From NCBI GenBank assembly GCA_044508835.1, contig JBIQHD010000024.1, forward strand, positions 10,478-74,477: a stretch of 64,000 nucleotides of DNA, in the 5' to 3' direction. Shown in pieces: positions 27,307-35,900 of the stretch. The DNA is from JAKFDI01 sp044508835 (GTDB taxonomy: Bacteria > Pseudomonadota > Gammaproteobacteria > Burkholderiales > Burkholderiaceae_C). The notes below the pieces were generated by a model. That model had not been told where the DNA came from. It made no database searches and saw only the letters and a list, made by a program, of their open reading frames with translations. Numbering within the stretch: the first letter of the stretch is position 1; the number at the start of each line of letters is the position of its first letter. Both the position numbers and the translations under genes were made by a program.

Positions 27307-28667
27307 GCGTGCGTCGCCTGTGGCCCCTGCTGGCCGCCATGCTGCTGGCCGCCTGCGCTGCTGCGCCGCCGCCACCGGAAGCCGCGCCGCCGCCCCTGCC
27401 GGCGCAGTGGCGCCTGGGCGGCGAAGGCGCGGGCGACGCCGTCTCGCGCGACTGGTGGCGCGGCTTCGGCAGCGAGCAGCTCGCGGCGCTGGTGGCGCGC
27501 GCCGAGGCGCAAAGCCTCGACGTGGCCGCCGCCGCCGCGCGCGTGCGCCAGGCCGAGGCCGTCGCGCGCATGGCCGGCGCGGCGCTGCAGCCCGGCCTCG
27601 CGGCCGGCGTCGACGCGAGCCGCGAGGGCGGCCGGGCGGGCACGGGCGCGACGCGCTACGCCGCCGGCCTGCGCGCCAGCTACGAGGTCGACCTGTGGGG
27701 CCGCCTGCGCGCGCAGCACGACGGCGCGCTGCAGGCGCTGCGCGCGAGCGCCTTCGACCGCGAGGCCGTGCGGCTCGGCGTCACCGCCGCCGTCGCTTCC
27801 GCCTGGCTGCAGGCCGCGGCCCTGCACGAACGCATTGGCCTGGCCGAGCGGCAGTGGCGCGACGCGCAGCGGCTGCTGGCGCTGGTGGAATCGCGCGCCC
27901 GCGCCGGCGCCGCGTCGCCGCTGGAGCTGGCGCAGCAGCGCGGGCTGGTGGCGAGCCAGGCGCGCCAGCTGGCCGCGCTGCGGCAGCAGGCCGGCGACGC
28001 CCGCACCGCGCTCGCGGTGCTGACGGGGCAGGCCGGCGAGGTGGCGCTGCAGCCCGTGCCGCTGGCCGCGCTGCGCGTGCCGGCGACGCAGGCCGGCGTG
28101 CCGTCGGCGCTGCTCGTGCGCCGCCCGGACCTCGCGCGCGCCGAGGCGCGACTGCGCGCGGCCGATGCCGACGTGCAGGCCGCCCGCGCCGCGATGCTGC
28201 CCAGCCTCACGCTCGGCGCGGGCCTGGGCACCGGCGGCACCCGGCTGCCCCACCTCGTCGACCACCCGCTGTACTCCGTCGCCGCGGCGCTGGCCGCGCC
28301 CATCTTCGACGCCGGCCGCCTGGCCGCCGGCCGCGACCTCGCCCAGGCGCGGCGCGAGGAACTGCTGGCCGACTACCGCGCCGCCATCGTCGCCGCCTGG
28401 GCCGACGTCGAAGCCGCGCTCGACGCCGCCGCCGGCGCCGACGCCCAGCGCGCCGCCCTGGCCGACGAGCTAGCGCAGGCGCGGCGCGCGCTGGCGCTCG
28501 CCGAATCCCGCTACCGCGCCGGCGCCGAGACGCTGCTCGTGCTGCTCGACGCGCAGCGCGTGCTCAACGCCGCGCAGGACGCCGAGCTGCAACTGCTGCT
28601 CGCGCGGCTGCAGGCCGGGGTGGCGTTGTTCCGTGCGCTGGGGGGTGGGTGGTGCGAGTGCGGGTGA
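27303..28667 (+). CDS. Outer membrane efflux lipoprotein (NodT/OprM family)
   Basis: A 454-residue outer-membrane factor. It has a lipoprotein signal (LLAAC, cysteine near residue 18), followed by two repeated OEP domains. Family motifs include the WWRGFGSEQLAALVARAE start, LRASYEVDLWGRLR near residue 125, and VRRPDLARAEARLRAADADV near residue 270. It overlaps macB by ATGA and completes a tripartite MacAB-TolC-type pump encoded in one operon with the TonB receptor. Confidence 0.92.
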   Translation: MSVRRLWPLLAAMLLAACAAAPPPPEAAPPPLPAQWRLGGEGAGDAVSRDWWRGFGSEQLAALVARAEAQSLDVAAAAARVRQAEAVARMAGAALQPGLAAGVDASREGGRAGTGATRYAAGLRASYEVDLWGRLRAQHDGALQALRASAFDREAVRLGVTAAVASAWLQAAALHERIGLAERQWRDAQRLLALVESRARAGAASPLELAQQRGLVASQARQLAALRQQAGDARTALAVLTGQAGEVALQPVPLAALRVPATQAGVPSALLVRRPDLARAEARLRAADADVQAARAAMLPSLTLGAGLGTGGTRLPHLVDHPLYSVAAALAAPIFDAGRLAAGRDLAQARREELLADYRAAIVAAWADVEAALDAAAGADAQRAALADELAQARRALALAESRYRAGAETLLVLLDAQRVLNAAQDAELQLLLARLQAGVALFRALGGGWCECG

Positions 28668-28676
28668 GGCGGGCCG

Positions 28677-29288
28677 TCACGTCGTCAGGGCATGCCGGCG
28701 CGCGAGCGCCACGAGGCGTTCGATCTCGCGGTCGCGGATGCCGCAGCGCTGCAGTGAGGCGGCGGTCTCCAGCAGGTACTGCAGCGTCGTGCCGAAGCGT
28801 CCGCAGGCGGTGCGCAGGATCTCCACCAGCTCGGCGTCGGCCAGGTCGCCCAGGTAGCTCGGGCTCGTGCGGCTGAGCGTGAAGGCGAGGGCGTTCACCT
28901 CGCCGTGGACGGTGCGGCACGCCACGAGCCGGGGGTCGTACACGCCCATGTGCATCTCGCGCGCCCACAGGCGTTCGAGCTCGGCTTCCGCCCGCTCGCG
29001 CTCGACGCGGTAGACCATGCCGCGGCACGAACCGCCCGCCACCAGCGCGAAGACCAGGCCCGGGCACTCCGGCGTGCCGCGGTTGACGCGCGAGCACATC
29101 TCGAGCGCCCGGTGCCAGCCGTGCACGACGGCGGGGCGCTCCTCTGCCGCCTCGAACTCCGGGCGCCAGATCAGCGACGCGTAGCCGAACACCCACAGGT
29201 CCGAGCGCCCGCCCCAGCGCGCCTTGAAGGCGTCGAGCAGGGGTTTCGGGTCGCGGATCGCGGCGGGAAGCGGGGGAGCGTAGAGCAT
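28677..29288 (-). CDS. Gamma-glutamylcyclotransferase, ChaC family
   Basis: A 203-residue protein of the ChaC/GCG family, which cleaves glutathione to 5-oxoproline and Cys-Gly in the cytoplasm. The nucleotide-like substrate loop is FGYASLIWRPEF (near residue 35). The catalytic glutamate region and the LEMCSRVNRGTPECPGLVFAL segment are conserved. It is convergent with the efflux operon, nine bases from the OMF stop, and appears to be a single-gene unit. Confidence 0.88.
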   Translation of the reverse strand: MLYAPPLPAAIRDPKPLLDAFKARWGGRSDLWVFGYASLIWRPEFEAAEERPAVVHGWHRALEMCSRVNRGTPECPGLVFALVAGGSCRGMVYRVERERAEAELERLWAREMHMGVYDPRLVACRTVHGEVNALAFTLSRTSPSYLGDLADAELVEILRTACGRFGTTLQYLLETAASLQRCGIRDREIERLVALARRHALTT

Positions 29289-29446
29289 CCCGCCACTCTA
29301 GAAGGAATCGCCGCCGGCTTCATGGAAAACCCGGGGGCCGGCGTTGCGCCGCCGCATCGGCCCCGACGGGCCTCGTAGGACAAGCCGCACGGCCGCTGGC
29401 GGCCGCCGCTGATTCGCGGGACGCGGCGCGCGGCCTACGGTGGCGC

Positions 29447-31654
29447 ATGGCCGAGCCGGTTCACGCTTCCGAAGTCGCCCCGGCGCCGCCCGCGCGGCGG
29501 CGGCGCGGCTGGCGCGTGGCGGGCGCCGTGCTCGGCGCGGTGGTGCTGGCGTTCGCGGCCTGCGAGGCGGCGGGGTGGCCGTTCCTCGTCGGCCCGGCGG
29601 AACGCCTGCTCTCGCGCGTGCTCGACCGCGAGGTGCTGCTGGGCAGCGCGGAGGCCGGCAGCGCCCGGGTGCGGTTCCTGGGCGGCGTGAAGGCCTCCGC
29701 GCCCGTGCTGCAGATCGCGGCGCCGGCATGGAGCGGGGAGCGCTACTTCCTGCGGGCCGAGAACGCCTCCATGCGCCTCGCCTACGGCGCCCTGCTGCGC
29801 GCGCGGCGCGGGGCGCCGCTGGACATCGCCTCGCTGCGCGCCGAGCGCCTGGGCGTGAACGCCGAACGCCGCGCCGACGGCACGGCCTCGTGGCAGTTCG
29901 GCGCGCCCGACCGGCCGCCGGCCGAGCGCGAGCGGGGCCTGCCGCGCGTGGGCGAACTGGTGCTCCGGCACGGCGAGCTCCATTACGTCGACGAGATCGT
30001 GCGCGCCGACCTGCGCGTCGCCGTCCAGACCGACGAGGGCCTGGCCGCGCAGCCGGATGCGGCAGGCCTGCGCGCCACGGCCGAGGGCCGCTATGACGGC
30101 CGGCCGCTGCGCGCGTCGCTGCAGGCGGCGGGCGCGCTGCCGCTGCTGTCGTCGCGGGAGGACGCGCCGCCCACGCCGGTGCGGCTCACGCTCGAAGCCG
30201 GCGAGGCCCGGCTCGCCTTCGACGGCCGCGTGGCCGACGTGCTGCACCTGCGCCGCCTGGCCGGCGAGGTCGAGGTCGCCGGGCCGTCGCTCGGCGGCGT
30301 GGGCCGGCTCTTCGGCGTGACGCTGCCGACCACCGGCCGGTTCGCGCTGAAGGGGCGCATCGCCAAGAACGGCGGCGTCTACCACTTCGTGGCCGACGAC
30401 GCCCGAGTCGCCGACAGCCGCCTGCACGGCGCGCTGGCCTTCGACACCACGCACGAGCCGTCGCTGCTGTCGGGCCGCGTGGGCGGCGCCCGGCTGGTGC
30501 TGGCCGACCTGGCGCCCTCGGTCGGCGCGCCCGCCACCCCGGCGCCGCCGGGCCGGGCGGCGGCCACGCGCCAGGCGCAGCAGGCGGCACGCGAGCGCCG
30601 CCGCGAGGTCCAGGCCGCGGCGGCCGAACCCACGCCGCCGGAGCGCATCGCCGAAGCCACCGGCGCCGGCCCGAACCGTGCGGCGCCCCCGCGCCTGGAT
30701 GCGCCGGCCCGTGCCGCCGCGCCGCGGCCGGCCGCCTCGGCGGTGCTGCCGCAGCGCGATTTCGACCTGCCCGCCTTGCGCGCGATGGATGCCAACGTGC
30801 TGCTCGACTTCGCGCGGGTGGACCTGGGCGATGCCTTCGCCACGCCGCTGCAGCCGCTGAAGGCGCACCTGCGGCTCGCCGGCGGCCGGCTGACCCTCAC
30901 CGACATCGACGCCCGGACGGCCGATGGCAGCGTGGCCGGTTCGGTGACGCTCGACGGTTCCGACCGGGTCGCGCAGTGGCAGGCGGACCTGCGCCTGCGC
31001 GGCGTGCGGCTCGAGCGCTGGCTGCGCCAGAGCCGCGGCGACGACGGCCAGCCGTGGGTGGCGGGCCTGCTGTCCGCGCGCATGCGCGTCACCGGCCGCG
31101 GGCGTTCCACGGCCGACATGCTGGCCACGCTGGACGGCAGCATCGGCGCGTCCATGCACGATGCGCGGGTGTCGCACCTGATCGTCGAGGCGGGCGGCAT
31201 CGACATCGCGCAGGCGCTCGGCGTCGTGCTGCGCGGCGACGACATGCTGCCCGTCGACTGCGCCGCGGCCGACATCGTGGCGAAGAACGGCGTGCTGACG
31301 CCGCGCGCGCTGCTGATCGACACGCCCGATTCGATGATCGCCGTCGACGGCCGCGTGTCGCTCGCCGACGAGACGCTGGACCTGCGCGCGACGGTGAGCC
31401 CGAAGGACTTCAGCCCGGCCACGCTGCGCACGCCGGTGCACGTGAGCGGGCCCTTCGGCGCGCCCGAGGTCGCGCTCGACAAGGGGCCGCTCGGGCGCAA
31501 GCTGGCGGCGAGCATCCTGCTGGGCCTCGTCAACCCGCTGGCCGCGCTCATCCCGCTCATCGACCCGGGGGAGGGCGACACCGGCCACGGCTGCGCGGCC
31601 CTGGCCGGGCGGGCGCGCGCCGCGGCGCCGGCGTCGGGCGGGCGCAAGCCGTAA
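29447..31654 (+). CDS. AsmA family protein
   Basis: A 735-residue envelope protein. One N-terminal transmembrane helix (about residues 22-42) anchors a long periplasmic region rich in beta strands, with the AsmA N-terminal domain and the AsmA_2 C-terminal domain (VAGSVTLDGSDRVAQWQADL and the VDGRVSLADETLDLRATVSP repeats). A proline/alanine-rich charged linker lies at about 360-435. AsmA-like proteins are thought to act in phospholipid movement or outer membrane biogenesis. The gene has its own 158-base upstream region. No ribosome site is strong. Confidence 0.87.
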   Translation: MAEPVHASEVAPAPPARRRRGWRVAGAVLGAVVLAFAACEAAGWPFLVGPAERLLSRVLDREVLLGSAEAGSARVRFLGGVKASAPVLQIAAPAWSGERYFLRAENASMRLAYGALLRARRGAPLDIASLRAERLGVNAERRADGTASWQFGAPDRPPAERERGLPRVGELVLRHGELHYVDEIVRADLRVAVQTDEGLAAQPDAAGLRATAEGRYDGRPLRASLQAAGALPLLSSREDAPPTPVRLTLEAGEARLAFDGRVADVLHLRRLAGEVEVAGPSLGGVGRLFGVTLPTTGRFALKGRIAKNGGVYHFVADDARVADSRLHGALAFDTTHEPSLLSGRVGGARLVLADLAPSVGAPATPAPPGRAAATRQAQQAARERRREVQAAAAEPTPPERIAEATGAGPNRAAPPRLDAPARAAAPRPAASAVLPQRDFDLPALRAMDANVLLDFARVDLGDAFATPLQPLKAHLRLAGGRLTLTDIDARTADGSVAGSVTLDGSDRVAQWQADLRLRGVRLERWLRQSRGDDGQPWVAGLLSARMRVTGRGRSTADMLATLDGSIGASMHDARVSHLIVEAGGIDIAQALGVVLRGDDMLPVDCAAADIVAKNGVLTPRALLIDTPDSMIAVDGRVSLADETLDLRATVSPKDFSPATLRTPVHVSGPFGAPEVALDKGPLGRKLAASILLGLVNPLAALIPLIDPGEGDTGHGCAALAGRARAAAPASGGRKP

Positions 31655-31695
31655 TGCGAGTAGTGCGCCCGGCGCCAGGGTCGAAACGCCGCGCG

Positions 31696-31716
31696 TTGAC
31701 ATGTAATCTGGTTACG
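31696..31716 (+). promoter_or_regulatory. edd promoter -35 (TTGACA) with HexR-like box
   Basis: A perfect TTGACA at 31696-31701 is followed immediately by TGTAATCTGGTTACG at 31702-31716. This matches the HexR operator form TGTAAT-N3-ATTACA at 12 of 15 positions and occupies the promoter spacer. A weak -10 (AAGAAT, 31718-31723) follows. HexR, the KDPG-responsive repressor, controls edd-eda in many proteobacteria. A second small palindrome, CGGTTACCAACCG, lies downstream at 31732-31744. Confidence 0.6.
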
Positions 31717-31763
31717 CAAGAATCGACGTTCCGGTTACCAACCGTGCCTGCAGCGAGCCGCGC

Positions 31764-33581
31764 ATGAACCATCCCGTGCTGAACGACGTCACCGAACGCA
31801 TCCGCGAGCGCAGCGCCGCGCCGCGGGCAGCCTACCTGAAGCGCGTGGACGCGGCGGCGCAGCGACCGCGCGGCACCGACCGGCTGGGCTGCTCCAACGT
31901 GGCGCACGCCGTGGCGGCGCTGCCGGCGAACGACAAGCTGCGCGTGGTGGTGGAGCGCGCGCCGAACATCGCCGTCGTCACCGCCTACAACGACATGCTC
32001 TCGGCGCACCAGCCCTACGAGGCCTTCCCGGCCGTGATCCGCAGCGAGGCGCAGCGGCAGGGCGCCAACGCGCAGGTGGCCGGCGGCGTGCCGGCGATGT
32101 GCGACGGCATCACCCAGGGCTACCCCGGCATGGAACTGAGCCTGTTCTCGCGCGACGCCATCGCCATGGGCACGGCGGTGGCGCTCACGCACGACGTGTA
32201 CGACGCGGCGCTGCTGCTGGGCATCTGCGACAAGATCGTGCCGGGCCTCCTGATCGGCGCGCTGCACTTCGGGCACCTGCCGTGCGTCTTCGTGCCGGGT
32301 GGGCCGATGAGCACCGGGCTCGCCAACAGCGCCAAGGCCAAGGTGCGCGAGGACTACGCGCAGGGCAAGGTGGGCCGCGCGGAGCTGTTCGCGGCCGAGT
32401 CGGCGGCCTACCACGGCCCCGGCACCTGCACCTTCTACGGCACGGCCAACAGCAACCAGGTGCTGATGGAGGCGATGGGCCTGCACGTGCCCGGCGCGGC
32501 CTTCGTGCATCCGCACGCGAACCTGCGCGAGGCGCTCACGCGCGAGGCCGTGCGCACCGCGCTCGGCATCACGCAGGCGAAGCGCTTCCTGCCGATCGGG
32601 CGGCTGGTGGACGAGCGGGTGATCGTCAACGCCATGGTGGCGCTGCTCGCCACCGGCGGCTCCACCAACCACCTGATCCACTGGGTGGCGGTGGCGCGCG
32701 CGGCGGGCATCGTGATCGACTGGAGCGACTTCTCGGCGCTGTCGGACGTCACGCCGCTGCTGGCGCGGGTGTACCCCAACGGCAGCGCCGACGTGAACCA
32801 GTTCCAGGCGGCTGGCGGGCCGGGCTTCGTCATCCGCGAGCTGCTCGACGCCGGCCTGATGCATGCCGACGTGCCGACGGTGGCCGAGGGCGGCCTGGCC
32901 GCCTACACCCAGGTGCCCGAGTGCGAGGGCGAGCGCCTGGTGTGGCGCGCACTGCCCCGGCGCAGCATCGACGAGCGCATCGTGCGCAACGCGGCGTCGC
33001 CGTTCAGCGAGGCCGGCGGGCTGAAGCTGCTGACGGGCAACCTGGGCCGCTCGGTCATCAAGATCTCCGCCGTGCCGGAGGAGCGCCACGTGATCGAGGC
33101 GCCGGTGCAGGTGTTCGACACGCAGGAGCAGCTGCTCGCCGCCTTCAAGGCGGGCGAGCTCGACCGTGACTTCATCGCCGCGGTGCGCTTCCAGGGGCCG
33201 CACGCCAACGGCATGCCCGAGCTGCACAAGCTGCTGCCGCCGCTGGCGGTGCTGCAGGACCGCGGTTTCCGCGTGGCGCTCGTCACCGACGGGCGCATGA
33301 GCGGCGCGTCGGGCAAGGTGCCCTCGGCCATCCACGTGAGCCCCGAGGCGCTGGCCGGCGGGCCGCTCGCGAAGCTGCGCAGCGGCGACCGGGTGCGGCT
33401 CGACGCCGTGGCCGGCACGCTGGACGCGCTGGTCGACGCCGCCGAATGGGCGGCGCGCGAGCCGGCCGTGCTGAGCGACGAGCAGCGCGAGATCAACGCC
33501 CACGGCCTCGGCCGCGAGCTCTTCGGCGGCATGCGCCGCAACGTGCTGAGCGCCGAGGAGGGCGCGGTGACATGGCTGTGA
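31764..33581 (+). CDS. edd: 6-phosphogluconate dehydratase
   Basis: A 605-residue IlvD/Edd family dehydratase that converts 6-phosphogluconate to KDPG in the Entner-Doudoroff pathway. Iron-sulfur ligands are visible as C113 (MCDG), C155 (GICDK) and C222 (GTCTFYGTANSN). The PGTCTFYG and GPHANGMPELH motifs distinguish it as an Edd/IlvD enzyme, and its length matches Edd (about 605 residues) more than IlvD (about 560). It overlaps eda by 10 bases. Expression is probably controlled at the HexR-like box upstream. Confidence 0.95.
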   Translation: MNHPVLNDVTERIRERSAAPRAAYLKRVDAAAQRPRGTDRLGCSNVAHAVAALPANDKLRVVVERAPNIAVVTAYNDMLSAHQPYEAFPAVIRSEAQRQGANAQVAGGVPAMCDGITQGYPGMELSLFSRDAIAMGTAVALTHDVYDAALLLGICDKIVPGLLIGALHFGHLPCVFVPGGPMSTGLANSAKAKVREDYAQGKVGRAELFAAESAAYHGPGTCTFYGTANSNQVLMEAMGLHVPGAAFVHPHANLREALTREAVRTALGITQAKRFLPIGRLVDERVIVNAMVALLATGGSTNHLIHWVAVARAAGIVIDWSDFSALSDVTPLLARVYPNGSADVNQFQAAGGPGFVIRELLDAGLMHADVPTVAEGGLAAYTQVPECEGERLVWRALPRRSIDERIVRNAASPFSEAGGLKLLTGNLGRSVIKISAVPEERHVIEAPVQVFDTQEQLLAAFKAGELDRDFIAAVRFQGPHANGMPELHKLLPPLAVLQDRGFRVALVTDGRMSGASGKVPSAIHVSPEALAGGPLAKLRSGDRVRLDAVAGTLDALVDAAEWAAREPAVLSDEQREINAHGLGRELFGGMRRNVLSAEEGAVTWL

Positions 33582-34231
33582 ACCCGTCGACCGAGGAACC
33601 GCTGAAGGCCATCGACCTGGCCGGCCACGGGCCGGTGATCCCGGTCATCGTGCTGCAGCGGGTGGAGGACGCCGTGCCGCTCGCGCGCGCGCTGCTCGAC
33701 GGCGGCGTGCGCGTGCTCGAGGTCACCCTGCGCACGCCGGTGGCGCTCCAGTGCATGGAGGCCATCGCCAAGGCGGTGCCGGAGGCCATCGTCGGCGCCG
33801 GCACCGTGCGCACGCGCGCCGACGTGCAGGCGGCGAGGAACGCCGGCTGCCGCTTCGCGGTGAGCCCGGGCTATCTCGACGAGATCGGCCTGGCCTGCCG
33901 CGACGCCGGCCTGCCGCTGCTGCCCGGCGTGGCCACGGCCAGCGAGGTGATGCAGGCGCAGGCCGGCGGCTTCGGCTTCCTCAAGTTCTTTCCCGCCACG
34001 GCGGCCGGCGGGCTGCCGATGCTCAAGGCGCTGGCCGGGCCGTTCGCCGACGTGAGCTTCTGCCCCACCGGCGGCATCACCGCCGAGACCGCGCCGCAGT
34101 TCCTCGCCCTGCCCAACGTGCGCGTGTGCGGCGGCTCCTGGCTCACGCCGCAGGATGCGGTGGATGCGCGCGACTGGGCGCGCATCACCGCGCTCGCACG
34201 CGCGGCCGCGGGCCTGCGCGGCGGCTCTTGA
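33572..34231 (+). CDS. eda: KDPG aldolase (2-dehydro-3-deoxy-phosphogluconate aldolase)
   Basis: A 219-residue class I aldolase that splits KDPG to pyruvate and glyceraldehyde-3-phosphate. The general-base glutamate is E50 in VLEVTLRT, and the Schiff-base lysine is K138 in GFLKFFPA. The phosphate-binding GGIT segment is also present. It starts within the last codons of edd (10-base overlap) behind a GAGGAGG ribosome site, so the two are co-translated. Its stop codon lies inside the -35 element of the following heat-shock promoter. Confidence 0.95.
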   Translation: MAVNPSTEEPLKAIDLAGHGPVIPVIVLQRVEDAVPLARALLDGGVRVLEVTLRTPVALQCMEAIAKAVPEAIVGAGTVRTRADVQAARNAGCRFAVSPGYLDEIGLACRDAGLPLLPGVATASEVMQAQAGGFGFLKFFPATAAGGLPMLKALAGPFADVSFCPTGGITAETAPQFLALPNVRVCGGSWLTPQDAVDARDWARITALARAAAGLRGGS

Positions 34232-34254
34232 AATGGGGGCGGGGCGCCACTAAT
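34227..34254 (+). promoter_or_regulatory. Heat-shock (sigma-32) promoter for hsp20 pair
   Basis: CTTGAAA (34227-34233), a perfect sigma-32 -35 element, a 13-base spacer, then CCACTAAT (34247-34254), a fair match to the CCCCATNT -10. It sits on the eda stop codon and drives the small heat-shock genes. Confidence 0.72.
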
Positions 34255-34317
34255 TCCTCCTTCGTGGATGCCGGTGCGGGCAATGCATCGGCGTCATCGT
34301 CCCACCTCAAGGAGGAA
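34254..34317 (+). promoter_or_regulatory. 9-bp anti-Shine-Dalgarno pairing in hsp20 leader
   Basis: TTCCTCCTT at 34254-34262 is the exact complement of AAGGAGGAA at 34309-34317, the ribosome site of the first hsp20 gene, with 46 bases between. In RNA reading through from eda this would mask the ribosome site. A transcript starting at the predicted sigma-32 promoter would begin near 34260 and lack most of the masking arm. Confidence 0.4.
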
Positions 34318-34322
34318 CAGTG

Positions 34323-34775
34323 ATGTACGAATCCCTGCTGAGCTTCCCCGGCAATTTCTTCACCGATTTCGAGCGCCTGCAGCGCCAGTTCGACGACGCC
34401 TTCGCGTCGACCGGCCGGCCCGCCAGCATCCGCTCGGTGGCGCCGGGCACCTTCCCGTCCATCAACGTCGGCCACACGCCGACGAGCGTGGAGATCTACG
34501 CCTTCGCGCCCGGCATCGACGCCGCCAAGGTGGAGCTCACGCTCGACCGCGGCGTGCTGACCATCGCCGGCGAGCGCCCGGCCGACGTGCCCGAGCGCGG
34601 CGACAAGGGCTACGCCTACACCCGCGAGCGCGTGAGCGGCAAGTTCCGCCGCGCGGTGAGCCTGCCCGACGACATCGACCCGGCCCGCGTGACCGCCAGC
34701 TACCGCGACGGCGTGCTGCACGTCAGCGTGGCCAAGCGCGAAGAGACCCAACCCCGGCGCATCACCGTGCAGTGA
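34323..34775 (+). CDS. Hsp20 family small heat-shock protein
   Basis: A 150-residue alpha-crystallin-type chaperone. The N-terminal arm (residues 1-50, LLSFPGNFFTDFERLQRQFD) precedes the crystallin domain, which includes EIYAFAPGIDAAKVELTLDRGVLTIAGE and YRDGVLHVSVAKRE. The C-terminal RRITV is a short IxI-type tail. It starts at the ATG at 34323 behind AAGGAGG; a GTG one codon earlier is less likely. It holds unfolding proteins for refolding under heat stress and is paired with a second, divergent Hsp20 gene 29 bases downstream. Confidence 0.93.
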   Translation: MYESLLSFPGNFFTDFERLQRQFDDAFASTGRPASIRSVAPGTFPSINVGHTPTSVEIYAFAPGIDAAKVELTLDRGVLTIAGERPADVPERGDKGYAYTRERVSGKFRRAVSLPDDIDPARVTASYRDGVLHVSVAKREETQPRRITVQ

Positions 34776-34804
34776 CGGCCGTGAACACGATGGAGACGAA
34801 TGCC

Positions 34805-35212
34805 ATGAACGACGTGCAAGTGAAGAACGACGCATCCCCGACGACGCAGACGCAGGAGCGCCCGCAGCCGCGCGGCGAGGCGCGCGCCCTGATCCCGCGG
34901 GTCGACGTGCTGGAGGACGACGGCGGCATCACGCTGCTGGCCGACCTGCCGGGCGTGCCCAAGGACCAGCTCGAGCTGAAGGTCGAGGGCGACACGCTGA
35001 CCATCGAAGGCGAGGTGCCGCCGCTCGGCGCCGCCCAGCTGGAGCCGGTGTACGCCGAGCTGCGGCTGCCGCGCTACCGCCGCGCCTTCACGCTCAGCCG
35101 CGAGCTCGATGCCGCGCGCATCGAGGCCGGGCTGAAGGACGGCGTGCTCAAGCTGCGCATCCCGAAGACGGCGCAGGCGCAGCCGCGGCGCATCGAGGTG
35201 CGCACCGCCTGA
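34805..35212 (+). CDS. Hsp20 family small heat-shock protein
   Basis: A 135-residue Hsp20. A hydrophilic, glutamine-rich N-terminus (first 30 residues) leads into a crystallin domain with ITLLADLPGVPKDQLELKVEGD, TLTIEGE and ARIEAGLKDGVLKLRIPK, followed by the RRIEV tail. The start at 34805 has GGAG eight bases upstream; an in-frame ATG five codons earlier is possible. It is cotranscribed with the first Hsp20 and likely forms hetero-oligomers with it. A strong terminator follows. Confidence 0.92.
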   Translation: MNDVQVKNDASPTTQTQERPQPRGEARALIPRVDVLEDDGGITLLADLPGVPKDQLELKVEGDTLTIEGEVPPLGAAQLEPVYAELRLPRYRRAFTLSRELDAARIEAGLKDGVLKLRIPKTAQAQPRRIEVRTA

Positions 35213-35240
35213 GCGGCGCGGCGCCCCGCGCCATCGACAG

Positions 35241-35266
35241 GGCCGCCCTCGGGCGGCCTTTGTCTT
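35241..35266 (+). terminator. Rho-independent terminator after hsp20 operon
   Basis: Perfect 8-bp stem GGCCGCCC-TC-GGGCGGCC followed by TTTGTCTT. It ends three bases before the convergent hemerythrin stop. Confidence 0.85.
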
Positions 35267-35268
35267 GG

Positions 35269-35706
35269 TCAGGCGCCGAGCGCCGCGGCCGGCTCGCCGG
35301 CGCGCTCGATGGCCGGGTAGAACTCGCGGTTCTCGCGCTGCATGCGCTCGAACACCTGCTTGAGCACCACGTTGGCGTCGGCGCGGAAGCCCCGCGCATC
35401 GGCGCGCACCTGCGCGGCGGTGTTCCAGCGCCTGGAGAAGCCGAGGTAGGCCGCGGCGATGCTGACCATGTCGTCCTGGAACTGCTGCCCGATCCGCGCC
35501 AGCGTGCGGTCCGGCATCTGGCGCAGGGCGGGGTACAGCGCCCGGTCCTCGGCCGCGAGGTGCAGCTTGATCACGGAACTGAGCGCCACCACGCGCTGCG
35601 CGATGTCCTCGGCGTGCTCGGCGACGCCCGCGCGGGCGAGCGCACGCAACTCGGCGATGCCGCGCAGGATGTCGACGTGCTGGTGTTTGAATCGGTCGAT
35701 GTTCAT
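35269..35706 (-). CDS. Hemerythrin-domain protein
   Basis: A 145-residue all-helical protein of the hemerythrin HHE cation-binding family. Likely di-iron ligands include H8/H10 (FKHQHVDIL), HLAAEDRALYP near residue 50 with its HxxxE pattern, and the C-terminal ENREFYPAIE. Bacterial members bind oxygen or nitric oxide or support iron-sulfur repair. The ATG at 35706 lies ten bases after GAAGGG. The upstream region has the direct repeats ATGTATCT and GTGTATTT about 11 bases apart, which could be a regulator site, but no clear FNR or NsrR box is seen. Confidence 0.85.
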   Translation of the reverse strand: MNIDRFKHQHVDILRGIAELRALARAGVAEHAEDIAQRVVALSSVIKLHLAAEDRALYPALRQMPDRTLARIGQQFQDDMVSIAAAYLGFSRRWNTAAQVRADARGFRADANVVLKQVFERMQRENREFYPAIERAGEPAAALGA

Positions 35707-35856
35707 GGCATGCAAACCCTTCGGTTCCGGTCGTTTCGGTGAATGTATCTGAAGGTGTATTTTGAATGAATCAATTACCCGACCTGCCGCCATGCCGTGA
35801 CGGATTCACGGTTGCCTTCGCTCCTGCCCTCGGCGTCGTCGAATGAGAAGAATGAG

Positions 35857-35884
35857 AAAGGCCGCCCGTGGGCGGCCTTTCTTG
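35857..35884. terminator. Bidirectional Rho-independent terminator
   Basis: Perfect 11-bp arms AAAGGCCGCCC-GT-GGGCGGCCTTT (35857-35880), with T/A runs on both sides. It lies downstream of gloA on the minus strand. Confidence 0.85.
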
Positions 35885-35900
35885 TGGCGGTTCATACAGG

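Noticed and set aside
35740..35775. FNR or NsrR box upstream of the hemerythrin gene
   Set aside because: TTGA-N5-TCAA has the wrong spacing for FNR, and the ATGTATCT/GTGTATTT repeats are direct rather than inverted, so no confident call was made.
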